From JBDZVM01 sp040255675 (GTDB lineage Bacteria; Actinomycetota; Actinomycetes; Acidothermales; Acidothermaceae), in NCBI GenBank assembly GCA_040255675.1, contig JBDZVM010000054.1, positions 1-23,065 of the forward strand: a stretch of DNA of 23,065 nt, read 5' to 3'. The position numbers and the translations under genes were made by a program. This document shows positions 6,999-16,266 of the stretch, piece after piece; the stretch's first letter is position 1, and each line of letters starts with the position of its first letter. The notes under the pieces were generated by a model that had not been told where the DNA came from, ran no database searches, and saw only the letters and a list, made by a program, of their open reading frames with translations.

Positions 6999-7835
6999 TG
7001 TGAGTGTCGTCAGGTGATTTGGCCCCACTGTCGTCACGAATTTTGGCCCCACCGGTAGGTGAGCTGGCTTTGGTGCTGGACTGCGGGTCTTGCAGGTGCG
7101 TAGCCGGTAGGACTGGGTGCCGGTTTCGAGGATGTGGGCGTTGAAGGTGACCCGGTCGACGATGGCGGCGACCAGGCGCGGGTCGGGAAACACCGTTCCC
7201 CATCCGGAGAATGGCAGGTTCGTGGCGATCGCCACCGATGCGCGTTCCTCGCGTTCGGTGATGATTTGGAACAGCAGCTCGGCGCCGCGCGGGTCGATTT
7301 GGACGTAACCGAGTTCGTCGAGGCAGAGCAGGTCGAGACGGCCGTAGCGGCCGACCACGCGAGATAGCTGACGGTCGTCGGCGGCTTCGACAAGTTCGTT
7401 GACGAGTTGGGCGGTGGTGACGTAGCGGACCCGCCGCCCTTGCTCACAGGCCGCGAGCCCGAGACCTATGAGCAGATGGGTTTTGCCGGTCCCGGAATCG
7501 CCGAGCAGCACGATCGGTTCACCGGCGTCCATGAAGCCGCCGGCGGCGAGCGCGGCCAGCTGGGCGGGGTTGATGGCGGGAACGGCGTCGACGTTGAACT
7601 CTGAAAGCCTTTTGATCCGAGGAAATCTGGCCTCTGCGACCCGGCGCGCTCGGCGGCGTTCGGTGCGGTCATCGACCTCCGCGGACAGCACCTCGGCGAG
7701 GAAGCCTAGGTGGGTGTGGCGTTCGCGGACCGCTATCTCGGCCAACCTAGTGTCCTGGTCACGGACGGTGGGCAGGTGCAACTCGCGGGTCGCGGCGCCG
7801 ATCGCCGCCTGCGCCGCGGCCTCCGTGACGCTCAT
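6987..7835 (-). CDS. istB: IS21 IstB-type ATP-binding helper protein
   Basis: The protein has 282 residues and belongs to the IstB/DnaC-like AAA+ ATPases that assist IstA in IS21 transposition and target selection. Walker A is GDSGTGKTH (about 112-120) and Walker B is LLCLDELGY (about 169-177). The core ends near YRLRTCKTR; about 30 further residues are read through the IS end, and the stop codon lies 12 bp outside the element. The ATG overlaps the istA stop (ATGA), so the two are translationally coupled. The protein itself looks intact. Confidence 0.92.
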   Translation of the reverse strand: MSVTEAAAQAAIGAATRELHLPTVRDQDTRLAEIAVRERHTHLGFLAEVLSAEVDDRTERRRARRVAEARFPRIKRLSEFNVDAVPAINPAQLAALAAGGFMDAGEPIVLLGDSGTGKTHLLIGLGLAACEQGRRVRYVTTAQLVNELVEAADDRQLSRVVGRYGRLDLLCLDELGYVQIDPRGAELLFQIITEREERASVAIATNLPFSGWGTVFPDPRLVAAIVDRVTFNAHILETGTQSYRLRTCKTRSPAPKPAHLPVGPKFVTTVGPNHLTTLTRLC

Positions 7836-9534
7836 CGTCGCGACCCGGCCAACAGCGCGTCATAGCCGGCCAGCGTTGGAGCGGGCCGGTCGTAACGGGC
7901 CAACGCGCCGATGGCGACGACCGGCGCGACCTGGCTTGCTGTTTGGCGGCGAGCGTCGATGAGCACCGCCTGCGGGTCGAGCGTGCCGACCTCGACGGCT
8001 CGCCGCATCGCCGAAACCAGCGCGGTGGCAGGCAGATTCCGGTGCGCGAGCAGCACCTCGATCAACGCCTTGGTGCCCGCCGCGTCCCCCCGCGCTTGTC
8101 GCGCCGCGTCCCAAAACCCTTGATGGGTCGGGGTGAACGCGCCGGATGCTTTGGCCTGGGCCAGGGCAGTCGCGCCGGGCAGCGCGCCCGGCTTGGTCTT
8201 CAACACCTCGAGATAATGGTCCAAACTGAGGACCTCGACGTATTTGCCCACCGCACGCTCGTGGCAGGCGACAATCCTTGCTCCGTCGAGGATTTCCACC
8301 AGTGTCGCCGATAGCCGCACCGTGAGACGGCGCCCAGCGAACCGGGCCGGCGCCGAGTAGTAGCACTGCCGAACGCAGACCCGCGCCCGACCGTCCACCC
8401 GCGCCTCCAACAATCGCGCGGCGTCGAACGGCTCCGCCGGCAACGGCCGCAACGACGGCAGTTCGGCGGCGAACGCCGTACCGATGGTGACCGGGCGGCC
8501 GGTGATGACGCGGGCGTCGTCGAGGGCGTCGGCGAGGCGGATCAGATCGTTCAGCTCCGCCAGGCAGGCGATGTCGGGGATTGGTGTCAGATGGCGGCGG
8601 CGGAACCGGCCGATCTCTCCTTCGACACCGCCTTTCTCATGCGCACCGGTCTTGCCAGGCACGCAAAAGAACGAATCGAACCCGTAGTGACTGCGCAACG
8701 CGACGAACCGCTCGGCCTCGGCGCGGTCACAGCCCTTGAACACCCGGGGACCGCCGGCTTGAGATTGTCATAGCGGATCCGCCCCGGAACCCCGCCGAAG
8801 TGGTCGAACGCGAGCACGTGGCCTTCCAGGAACGCCTCTTGGGCCTGGGTGGTGAACGCGACATGAAACGCCTTGCCCGAGCACGACAAACGCATCACGA
8901 ACAGCCACGCCTTCACCAACACGCCGGCGATCCGGGCATAGAACTCACCGAAGTCGACCTCCGCCTCCGCTCCCGGCGCGTGCGTTTGCGGCACCGCCAC
9001 CTCGACGGCATCCACACCCAGCTCGAGTTTGCAGCGGGCGACATAGCGCGAGACCGTCACTTCCGCGCACGTCGCGCCGTGTTCGGCGACCAGCCGCTGC
9101 CAGACCCGCCGCGCCGTATGCCGCTGCTTCCTCGCCACCTCCCGATCCGCAAGCAGCCACCCGTCAATGACCTCGGCGTAGCGGTCGATCACCGGCCGCC
9201 GACGCGCCGGATAGGCCCGCCGCGGCGGCGGAACCGCGTTCCCCAGTGCCTGGCGCACTGTTCGACGATGCGTGTGATGCTTTGCCGCCAATTCGCGGAT
9301 CGACAACTGCCGATCACGGCTGTCACGTCTGATTTGCTCGAACAACTCCACCTTCGGCCGGGCCACTTCCGACCTCCACGCCGACAACACCGACGAGAAG
9401 ATCCGAACCAGGGTGGGGCCAATATTCGCGACGACACGCTGCACCCACCACCAGCGAGCTCACCACCCCGGTGGGGCCAACATTCGTGAAGAACAACGGC
9501 CAAAGTGGGGCCAGATCAGGTGACCACACTCACA
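6999..9534 (-). mobile_element. IS21-family insertion sequence (istA/istB, istA frameshifted)
   Basis: The 2536-bp element is bounded by inverted ends that start TGTGAGTGT. Inside the ends, the subterminal motif TTGGCCCCAC recurs twice on the left (near 7019 and 7043) and three times on the right in opposite orientation (near 9416, 9469, 9505), as expected for IstA-binding repeats of IS21 elements. It encodes istA and istB on the minus strand. The flanks do not show a 4-8 bp target duplication, so one side has been rearranged since insertion or the element arrived by recombination. With istA broken it should not move by itself. Confidence 0.92.
7832..9366 (-). pseudogene. istA: IS21 IstA-type transposase, broken by a 1-nt deletion
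   Basis: The first frame (from GTG 9366, with GGAGG 6 nt upstream) has the N-terminal HTH region (RPKVELFEQIRRD, SIRELAAKHHTHRRTVRQAL) and the first part of the DDE integrase core (EAEVDFGEFY, RIRYDNLKPAV). The rest lies in another frame from about 8743: FKGCDRAEAERF, HYGFDSFFCVPG and GAHEKGGVEGEIGRFRRR with the catalytic Glu. One base appears lost near 8745-8751, in a CCCCGGG run where the family would have V-x-R-V-FKG. The two halves together make a normal-length IstA. A sequencing error in the GC run is the main alternative. Confidence 0.88.
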
Positions 9535-9806
9535 GGGTCGCCGTAGCGAAATCGCTTATCGGCCGTCGCGGCAGTTGCCGCGATCGGGCGATCGATACTG
9601 GAGTCTCCCTATCGTCCGCCCAGGCGCTGACGTGCCAACAAGCGTGAACTACCTCGTTGCGGCGCCTCCACAGCTCGCCGGCTTTGCCGAGTCAGGGCAG
9701 CAGCGCTCGTTCACGCGCGCGAGCGCGAACCTTGATCAGCTGCGCCCAGAGCGGGCGCGGCAGCAGCGGACCGGTTTCGGATATGAACCTCGGCGTGGCA
9801 TGGTTG
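9535..9806. other. Flank between IS21 and secreted-protein gene
   Basis: This 272-bp stretch has no gene I can support. An imperfect GC palindrome near 9710-9732 (GTTCACGCGC/GCGCGAAC) lies downstream of the minus-strand secreted-protein gene and may act as its terminator. A 90-codon plus-strand frame across it runs antisense into that gene and looks like a shadow. Confidence 0.3.
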
Positions 9807-10367
9807 TCAATTTCCAAACGTGTCATCGTTCGCGTCGAACGTAAAAGCGGTCCCGTCGCCTGCCGAGAGGGTGATGACGCTACCCGCGGCAGAAACGATC
9901 CGGTACGGCCCCGGCAGCCCGGGGTTTGCGTAGGGCACAAATGTGCCATCGGGATTGCTCGCGGTGATGGTTTGTACGACGATCTGTCCAACGGAGTTCG
10001 GCGTTCCATCACTGCCGAGTGCGGCTGAGCCGGCTAGGACTGCGACGTCGACGCCGCGAACGATTCCTTGCCATTCTCCCGTCTCGGCCAGGCCGGCGAG
10101 TTGACCTTCTTGGCTGGTCTGATAGATGCCCGGGATCCAGCTGTTGGTCTGGACGACCTGCGGCAGCAAAGGCCTCGTCGTTGATTTCGCTGGTGCGGCC
10201 GCCCGCGCCTTGGCCAGGTGGCTCGCCTCCGCTTGTAGTAGTTGCTGTTTCTGCGGCGGCAGCGGCGGCGGGTTGCTTGAACTTGTTGCGGCGTAGGCCC
10301 AGGCCCCTCCACCGATGGCGATGCCAAGCGCTGTGGAGATGGCGAACGGCAGCTTGCGTATCTTCAT
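9807..10367 (-). CDS. Secreted protein with N-terminal signal, unknown function
   Basis: The protein has 186 residues. MKIRKLPFAISTALGIAIGG followed by AWAYAA is a clear Sec signal with likely cleavage after an Ala-X-Ala. A Pro- and Ala/Lys-rich linker follows, then a domain with SWIPGIYQTSQEGQ, WQGIVRGVDVAVLAG and a beta-rich C-terminus. GGAG lies 5 nt before the ATG. The start overlaps the stop of the upstream minus-strand gene by 4 nt (ATGA), so the two formed a translationally coupled operon. Because that upstream gene is now cut by IS110, expression probably depends on sequence inside or beyond the IS. I recall similar pairs in actinobacteria but know no function. Confidence 0.75.
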   Translation of the reverse strand: MKIRKLPFAISTALGIAIGGGAWAYAATSSSNPPPLPPQKQQLLQAEASHLAKARAAAPAKSTTRPLLPQVVQTNSWIPGIYQTSQEGQLAGLAETGEWQGIVRGVDVAVLAGSAALGSDGTPNSVGQIVVQTITASNPDGTFVPYANPGLPGPYRIVSAAGSVITLSAGDGTAFTFDANDDTFGN

Positions 10368-10909
10368 GGCTGCTCCTGGTCGATGTATGTCGGCGCTACC
10401 GGCTCACGAGTAACCGATGTCATCGGAGTGCGACGGGTTTTGCCCGGTGGCGTAGTGAAGCTGCTGCCACGAATCGTCAGGACCTTCGTCAAGACCGCTG
10501 CACTTCGGCGGATTCCCCTGCTGTGAGCAGCGAGGTATTCACTTAGCGACCCCTCGAACGACATGTAGCCTCGCGTATTGGAGATATTCGCCCACTCCGC
10601 CGCCAATGTGGAGGAGTAGATCTGCGGGAACGGCCACCCCGGGCCGTCCCACGACACGAAGTGAATGTTGGCTTGTGTCCATCCGTTGTTGCATCCACCG
10701 GTGCCCGAGGTCGGACACTCCGAGGCTGACCCGAAGTTCCAGAATGTCGGCCGGCCAACGTGATTCTCATACCCCTGAAACCAGGTGATGGTGGCCGACG
10801 CGGTCGCCCAGCCCTGCTCCATATCGCTCGCACCGTAGATAACGACCTGTGAGGCGTACACCGAGATGTCGCTCTCGATGATTGACATCTCATTCGCCCA
10901 TGAATCTCC
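10364..10909 (-). pseudogene. 5'-truncated secreted glycoside-hydrolase-like protein, cut by IS110
   Basis: The true coding part begins at the IS110 junction (about 10909) with DSWANEMSIIESDISVYAS and continues VVIYGASDMEQGWATASAT, TWFQGYE, GGCNNGWTQANIHFVSWDG and FPQIYSS. This pattern (GASDxExxW, NNGWT, SWG.P, PxIY) is that of secreted actinobacterial proteins resembling GH25/DUF1906-type lysozyme-like domains, as I recall it. The N-terminal signal and start are missing. The open frame continues to 11290 only through antisense IS110 sequence. The 3' end overlaps the following secreted-protein gene by 4 bp. Probably not made as a functional protein. Confidence 0.65.
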
Positions 10910-11654
10910 ATCAACCGGCTGCACCGGTTGTTGTTGGACCTTTTCCCTGGTGGGGCGAAACAATTCCTGTCCTCCCAGCAGGCGCGGGCGCTGGTCGCGA
11001 CCATCAAACCGCGCGACTTGGTCGGCAAAACCAGGCGGCGGCTGGTGGTGGAGCTGATCGTCGAGCTGGAGGCGATCGACAAGAAGATGAAGACGTTGAA
11101 GACGGAACTCACCGAACTGGTCACCGCCCGCGGCTCGACGCTGCTCGACCTGCACGGCATCGGCCCGTCGAGTGCGGCCCGTTTGCTCGCTGACGTTGGT
11201 GACATCCACCGGTTCGCCGACCGGGACAAGTTCGCGTCCTGGAACGGCACCGCACCCTTGGACGCCTCCTCCGGCAAACAAGAACGCCACCGGCTATTAC
11301 GGGCAGGGAACCGGCGGATCAACCGCGCCCTGCACATCATGGCGATTGTGCAACTACGCAACCCGACTGAAGGTCGCGCCTACTATGACCACCGCAAAGC
11401 CGGCGGGATGCCGTCGATGATGGCCATGCGCGCCCTGAAACGACGCCTGTCCAACGTGGTGTTCGCGCGCATGCTCGAGGACCAGAAACGGCGAGAGGAA
11501 ACGGGCCCGGGTGGGCAATCGGGGACGACTCTTCACTCCAGCGCGACCGACCTGACCCCGGACATCGGCTCTTCGAAGAAGCCACATCCCGGACCCGCCA
11601 GCAACCACTCTAAAAGGCGAGCGCTAGCGGTGTCTTGACACAAAGGGGAGCCAG
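10907..11654 (+). pseudogene. 5'-truncated IS110-family element (C-terminal half of transposase plus right end)
   Basis: The frame opens at INRLHRLLLDLFPGGA (about 10910) and continues through the C-terminal IS110 domain: LLDLHGIGPSSAARLLADVG, FASWNGTAPLDASSG with the serine of the second catalytic site, and HIMAIVQLRNPTEGRAYYD. The stop is at 11636-11638. The N-terminal RuvC-like half and the left end with any bridge RNA are missing, so it cannot transpose. Its last 240 bp repeat 93-332. It is about 60-65% similar in protein to the complete IS110 at 18462 and so is a different element. The junction near 10907-10910 also truncates a minus-strand secreted-protein gene. Confidence 0.88.
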
Positions 11655-11896
11655 ATGAGGACGCCTACGACGTTCGGTAGCGACGGTTCTGTTCGTACGC
11701 GCGCTGAGCGCGCCTCCGGGCCTCGGTTGCCGCTGCGCTTGTTACTTGGACTACTTCTACTGCTGCCACGACGACTCACTTCGTGCGCGCCTACGCTGTA
11801 ATGCCCGTCGCTAGCTGATCGCATGCCCCCAGCATGGAGTCCAATCGCCGCCCGGGGCCGACTTCGCGCATCCTCCGAGCCAGCTATCCGCGGTCA
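11655..11896. other. Flank with a short hydrophobic ORF behind the IS110 right end
   Basis: The ribosome-site-like end of the IS110 (AAAGGGGAGCC) stands 2 nt before ATG 11655, which opens 48 codons to TAA 11799-11801 with a Leu-rich stretch (LLLGLLLLLP). It may be a chance frame. A perfect hairpin GCGCGC-TGA-GCGCGC lies at 11699-11713. Nothing else is supported before the STAND gene's 3' end. Confidence 0.3.
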
Positions 11897-14800
11897 TCAC
11901 CAGGAGCGTCCGTCGGTGGGTAGGTCATCCTCGATCTCGCGCAGGATGTCGTTTTCAGCAGACTTCGCCATGTCGGCGTAGAACCGCTTCTCGATCGACC
12001 CGGCCGGCAGGTCTTTGGCAATATCACGTGACCTGTCGCGTTGCTCAACAGTCTCCGGGAAGGGTTCGCCAGGGGTGCCGCTGCGGACCCCGGAGATTGT
12101 TGCCGCCCAAAGCGCGCCGGTCATGTCTCGTAGAACGTCTTCACCGAGCCGGTGGGCGGCGTGCAGCGCGGTGCGCACGAAGTCCGGTCGTTCCCAGATG
12201 AAGGTCCGGGATGCCTTATGGAGAACGGCGGCAACAGCGAGTGTCGTCTCTTTGGTGCCGGAAGCGAGTGCGTCCGCCAGGAGGCCGACGACCTGGCTGT
12301 CGTAACCGTTTGCTACTGCGGCGAACAGCTCGGCGCCTAGCCTGCGTCGCGGCCAGCTGTCGACGGCGTCTGCGATCCAGGCGAGGATGCCGCTGAGGCT
12401 GGGCAGGAAGACTGGGGTGTCGCGGATTTGAAGGGGGTTGTCCCATGAGTAGGGCAACGCGTGGTATTCGCGGGTCGAGCCGAGAGACTCAGCACGTCCG
12501 ACCCGGTCGCGGAGGAGCTCGATGACCCATCCGGGGTCCGTTGCCGATCGAGTCGCAAGTGCGCTGGAAACCGAGTGGCCGCCGATCGAGGGCAGCGTCA
12601 GGAGGTCTTGGCGAATGAGTTTCAGTTCGGGGCCGGAGAAGTTGCTCCACGAGATACCGAGGTCCATGCGGAGGGACATGAAGATGTCGTCGGCCAGGCT
12701 CTCGTCGTCACCGAATCGGAGGGCCGCGAGTAGACGGGTTGCCTCAACTGTGTGGCTACGTGCCAACAGTTGGGCCGCTCGCGCGACGTTTCGTCGGATC
12801 ACCACGTCGGGTTCGGCGGCCAGCTGAAGCAGCAGGTCGAGCTCCCCGGGGTTCAGCTCGCGAAGGCCACGGTTCCACCCGATTGCCTGGGACACGGAGC
12901 GACGCCGATCTTCTGACGAGGCGTCGAGTAGCTCCTTGATTTCCTGAAGCGCGGCTGTCGGATCGTGTTCGGCGAACGTTCCGAGGATGACGGGCAGGAT
13001 TGCGTCGAGTTCGTTGGAGTCGGAGTTTGCTCGGAGTTTGTGGAGCATCGCGAGTGCGAGAGCCGGACGGGCGTCGATCAGGCCGGCTACGATTGGGCCT
13101 GGTTGACCGTCGGTAGATCCGTGGACTTCCCGTTCCGCGCGGAGGCGCGTGATGAGCAGGTCAACCACCTCTTGGTCGCTGAGGCCGTCGAGGCCTTCGA
13201 CAACGGCGCGTATGAGTTCCAGCCGCTTGCCCTCCATCGCCTCGAAGTTGTCGCTTCGCTCGCGGACGAGGTGGCCCCAGCCGTCGTGGAGCGTCAGCGC
13301 CAGGAGCGACTCGACGCCGTCGGGGAATGACTCCACTGCCCTTTCCGCAGCGTCATGTGCGGGTCCGTCACCGTAGTTCTCGTGCCAATGCAAGGCGTCC
13401 CGGATGCTGACCAGCACCGCGGGGTCCAGGCTGCAGGCGGCAGCGATAGCGCCTAGCCGCTCGATGGTGTCGACGAATCCAGGCGTCCATCCCGCCCGTT
13501 CGCTTCTGGAGACCGGGCGCCCAAATAGGCCTGTCGGGTAGCGCAGCGCCGACTTCAGGAACTTCGCGGCCGCTCCCGAACGCCGGAGGTTGGATGAACC
13601 GAGTTCCTCGAAGGCGAGATCGATGACCCGCTGACGGACTCGCATGATGCTCTGCAGGTTCAGTGAGTAGGGCTGGAAGGTGATGGTGTGACCGCGGATG
13701 CTTGAGTCTTCTCCTTCGGTGGCGAGCATTGGCTCCAGCACATCGAAGGGTGAGAGTCGCTGATCGTCGTCGAACCAGGTTGATGCGATGTCGACGACTT
13801 GGTCGTTGAACCAGATCGGCTTCGCCACACCGAACCCGGCGATGTCACACAACACGCGAAGCGCGTGCTCGGGATACGGGTTGGTTGGGCGCTCGTCGCC
13901 TTGAGCGAGCTCCCACAACTGTTGAAGCGCCCCAGGAAGCGTGTCGGCGTGCATTGCCGCGAGTTTGAGCGCGGGCGGCAACGCTTGAAGCACGCTGCGG
14001 TAGTCCGTTCCGACGAAAGCGGCCCAGAGTGCATGCTCATCGTCGAGGCGATCGGTTGGGTTGTCGATGAGCCAGCGGGTCACCTTGAGTGCGCGCTCGG
14101 GCTGGAAGTAGGCGACCTTGGCCAGGATTTCGGCGAGCGTGCGTCGGTCAATCATGTCGGCTGTCTCGATCCGGGCCTGGAACGCGGCCCACAGGGATTC
14201 AGCCAGGCTCGGGGAACTGTCGTGCTTGTTCCGGACTTGCCAGTCGACGCGGCTCACGTTGATGAACAGGTGCTCGACGCTGCTGCCGGTGACCAAGGAC
14301 TCGATTCGTGCGAGGTATCCGGTGCCGAGCGGGTTGGTGTCATCGAAGGCGGCGTCGGTCAGGACGACGTCGCCGAGCAGATCGGGCACAATTCGCAGCG
14401 ACTCGCTGTGGCGACGCAGGATTCCGGCGTTCTCCAGGCTACGCAGGTGCTTGTGCAGTTCGTCGTAGGGTTTCCCGACAATCTCGCTCAACGACTCGCG
14501 CGCAGTTGCCTCGTTGGTCCGGAACGGCTGCAGGGCAGCAATTGCATCGAGAACTGCGCGACGGGTGGGCGGGTCGTAGGCGAGCGGGTCGCTCACGAGC
14601 GCATCGTGAAACCCCCGCATGATGTGGAAGCGGATGTTGTCGTCCTGCTCCAACGCTGCCGGCTCCAGTCGTCCTTGTTTTATCAGGACGCCGCCGACGA
14701 CGGTGGCCAGCGGGGAATCCGTGGTCAGCGTGGCGAGCCGCCGCACGACCGCCTCTGACGTTTTCCCGCCCAGTGCCTCTCGCGCGAGTGCGGCGGCGTC

Positions 14801-15985
14801 GTCGAGGTCGAGATCAGCGAGCTCGACCTCGACGTGTGCCAGGGGGAGGAGGCCGTGGCGCGCCAGCCCTTCCTTCAGCGTTTGCAACCCGTAGGGTCTG
14901 CTTGCGAGCACGACCTTGGTGTTTTGGTTGCGGCGCCAGATGCCCGCCACGATTCCTGTGACCTCAACGAGCTCGTGCGCGTCGTCGATGACGATGGTGA
15001 GTTCGCCTTCGTGGGGGAGCAGCTCGAAGTCTGCCGCGGATACTTGAGCGTCGGCCGGCAGGATCCGAACCTGGGCGCCGGCGGGAGCGGCGTCGGCGAG
15101 AGCCTTCAGGAGCCGGCTCTTCCCGATGCCACCGGCACCGACGACGAACGCCAAAGTCGCGTCTGCCTGGTAGGCGGCAGCGACGAGCTGGTCGAGCTGG
15201 CCTTGCCGGCCAACCAGGCTCCACTCGTGGTTGAAGATCGTGGCCCGGGTGGCGTCGAAGTGCTCCTCCGGGAGCAGCCACGGTCCCGGGGCAGGCACAC
15301 CGAGGAACGATTCGCGGTGTCCGGGGAAGTATGTGTCGACGATCCTCACGGCCCGCTCGCGGGGCAAGTTCCGGATGTAGCGGGAGATGTCCTCGCCGTC
15401 CCACAACTCCCAGCTCCCGTGCCTACCGGCCTCTTTGCGGGCGGCAGGAGTGGAGGTCAGTCGGGAGAGGAACAGGTAGTTCTTCGGCGCAGCGATCGTC
15501 ACCTCCCCGATCGCCTTACGGACCCCAGCCGGTCCGAACTCGCGGTGGCGCTTGCACTGACCGGTCGCGAGGTTCGTTCCGCCGCCGCCGGCGGCGAGGA
15601 TGTCGATGCCATGCTGCTTGTGGCCGCGCCCCCCGTACCGGCTCACGTGTCCGTCGGGGTGCAGCGTGGCCATCAACTCTGCTGCCAGATCCTCGAACCG
15701 CTCCTCGGTCAGCTCCTCCAGCGGAAGCGCACGAGTGAGAGGCCGGACCGGAGGCCGGACGGTCGGCGCTGGCGGCCGGTACTCACCAGCATCCAGAAGC
15801 ACTTCCTCCTCGACGGCGAGGACGTGGGCCACATCGCTCAGCATTGCGCGCCTCGGCCTTGAGCGACCGCGCTCCCAGCCGCTCACCGCCTGCTGACCTA
15901 CACCCAGTTGAACTGCGAGCGCCGCCTGATCAAGACGAAGTGCTTCGCGTCGCTCGCGGATCAGCCGCCCCAGCACTCCGTGCAC
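11897..15985 (-). CDS. XRE HTH - Mrr-like nuclease - STAND NTPase fusion (Avs-like defence protein)
   Basis: The protein has 1362 residues (1377 if TTG 16030 is the start). In order (long-form numbering): an XRE HTH at 17-75 (RLDQAALAVQLGVGQQAVSG then WERG); a PD-(D/E)XK Mrr-type nuclease at about 105-200 (TEERFEDLAAEL, HGIDILA with Asp143, TGQCKR with Gln158-Cys-Lys160); a STAND P-loop NTPase at about 268-480 (Walker A GAGGIGKS 298-305, Walker B TIVIDDAHE 345-353, VVLASRPYG); then about 850 residues of helical repeat-like sequence, the expected ligand sensor. Nuclease-STAND-repeat order matches Avs antiviral ATPases, which bind phage proteins and then degrade DNA. The GTG at 15985 is preferred because TATGCT lies 6 nt upstream and the HTH begins at once. 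The HTH suggests self-regulation. Function is inferred from architecture. Confidence 0.9.
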   Translation of the reverse strand: MHGVLGRLIRERREALRLDQAALAVQLGVGQQAVSGWERGRSRPRRAMLSDVAHVLAVEEEVLLDAGEYRPPAPTVRPPVRPLTRALPLEELTEERFEDLAAELMATLHPDGHVSRYGGRGHKQHGIDILAAGGGGTNLATGQCKRHREFGPAGVRKAIGEVTIAAPKNYLFLSRLTSTPAARKEAGRHGSWELWDGEDISRYIRNLPRERAVRIVDTYFPGHRESFLGVPAPGPWLLPEEHFDATRATIFNHEWSLVGRQGQLDQLVAAAYQADATLAFVVGAGGIGKSRLLKALADAAPAGAQVRILPADAQVSAADFELLPHEGELTIVIDDAHELVEVTGIVAGIWRRNQNTKVVLASRPYGLQTLKEGLARHGLLPLAHVEVELADLDLDDAAALAREALGGKTSEAVVRRLATLTTDSPLATVVGGVLIKQGRLEPAALEQDDNIRFHIMRGFHDALVSDPLAYDPPTRRAVLDAIAALQPFRTNEATARESLSEIVGKPYDELHKHLRSLENAGILRRHSESLRIVPDLLGDVVLTDAAFDDTNPLGTGYLARIESLVTGSSVEHLFINVSRVDWQVRNKHDSSPSLAESLWAAFQARIETADMIDRRTLAEILAKVAYFQPERALKVTRWLIDNPTDRLDDEHALWAAFVGTDYRSVLQALPPALKLAAMHADTLPGALQQLWELAQGDERPTNPYPEHALRVLCDIAGFGVAKPIWFNDQVVDIASTWFDDDQRLSPFDVLEPMLATEGEDSSIRGHTITFQPYSLNLQSIMRVRQRVIDLAFEELGSSNLRRSGAAAKFLKSALRYPTGLFGRPVSRSERAGWTPGFVDTIERLGAIAAACSLDPAVLVSIRDALHWHENYGDGPAHDAAERAVESFPDGVESLLALTLHDGWGHLVRERSDNFEAMEGKRLELIRAVVEGLDGLSDQEVVDLLITRLRAEREVHGSTDGQPGPIVAGLIDARPALALAMLHKLRANSDSNELDAILPVILGTFAEHDPTAALQEIKELLDASSEDRRRSVSQAIGWNRGLRELNPGELDLLLQLAAEPDVVIRRNVARAAQLLARSHTVEATRLLAALRFGDDESLADDIFMSLRMDLGISWSNFSGPELKLIRQDLLTLPSIGGHSVSSALATRSATDPGWVIELLRDRVGRAESLGSTREYHALPYSWDNPLQIRDTPVFLPSLSGILAWIADAVDSWPRRRLGAELFAAVANGYDSQVVGLLADALASGTKETTLAVAAVLHKASRTFIWERPDFVRTALHAAHRLGEDVLRDMTGALWAATISGVRSGTPGEPFPETVEQRDRSRDIAKDLPAGSIEKRFYADMAKSAENDILREIEDDLPTDGRSW

Positions 15986-15991
15986 CGGAGT

Positions 15992-15997
15992 AGCATA
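15992..15997 (-). promoter_or_regulatory. Candidate -10 box for leaderless start of the STAND gene
   Basis: TATGCT (minus strand) lies exactly 6 nt before GTG 15985, the spacing seen at 6315 and 21064. No convincing ribosome site precedes either this GTG or the TTG at 16030. Confidence 0.35.
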
Positions 15998-16035
15998 CGC
16001 ATCCACTACGTGTGAAGAAACCTGCGTCAAGGGTT

Positions 16036-16266
16036 TGGGGTCGACGATAAGGTCGTCGCCCTCGATGCGGACGGTGCGATACGAAGGCGCCGAGGTTCAT
16101 CTTCAGCCCCGGCGAGCCCGATGAGCTCGTTCACTACGGCCCGAACTACGCGGAGTCCGGGTTCCAGATGAAGGGATTGATCTTCGGGCCGAGCAATCTG
16201 GTGCCGACTCCGACCGCTCCGCCCCCCGGCCCAAGCCGGGCGGTATGGCGGGCGTGGCCGACCCGC
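16036..16266 (+). pseudogene. Remnant of an unknown gene, frameshifted, no start
   Basis: One frame gives DDKVVALDADGAIRR from about 16043; another from 16096 gives FIFSPGEPDELVHYGPNYAE, then SGFQMKGLIFGPSNLVPTPT, to TGA at 16267-16269. Read together across a frameshift these look like one protein C-terminus. An in-frame TAA at 16048-16050 and the lack of a start show decay. I do not recognise the family. It lies head to head with the STAND gene's 5' end, whose promoter may run through it. Confidence 0.4.

Noticed and set aside
8743..8753. Programmed -1 frameshift in istA
   Set aside because: The CCCC run allows one tRNA to slip, but there is no proper X-XXY-YYZ heptamer, and IS21 istA genes are normally unbroken. 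A 1-nt deletion explains it more simply.
8800..9489. 229-codon plus-strand ORF over istA
   Set aside because: It is antisense to the conserved IstA integrase core.
10543..11361. Minus-strand ORFs across the IS110 copy, including the extension of the secreted-protein frame to 11290
   Set aside because: They are antisense to well-matched IS110 transposase sequence and have no family features there.
13799..15862. Long plus-strand ORFs (319 and 342 codons) antisense to the STAND gene
   Set aside because: The minus-strand gene has clear domains throughout, and the plus frames are its mirror in high-GC DNA.
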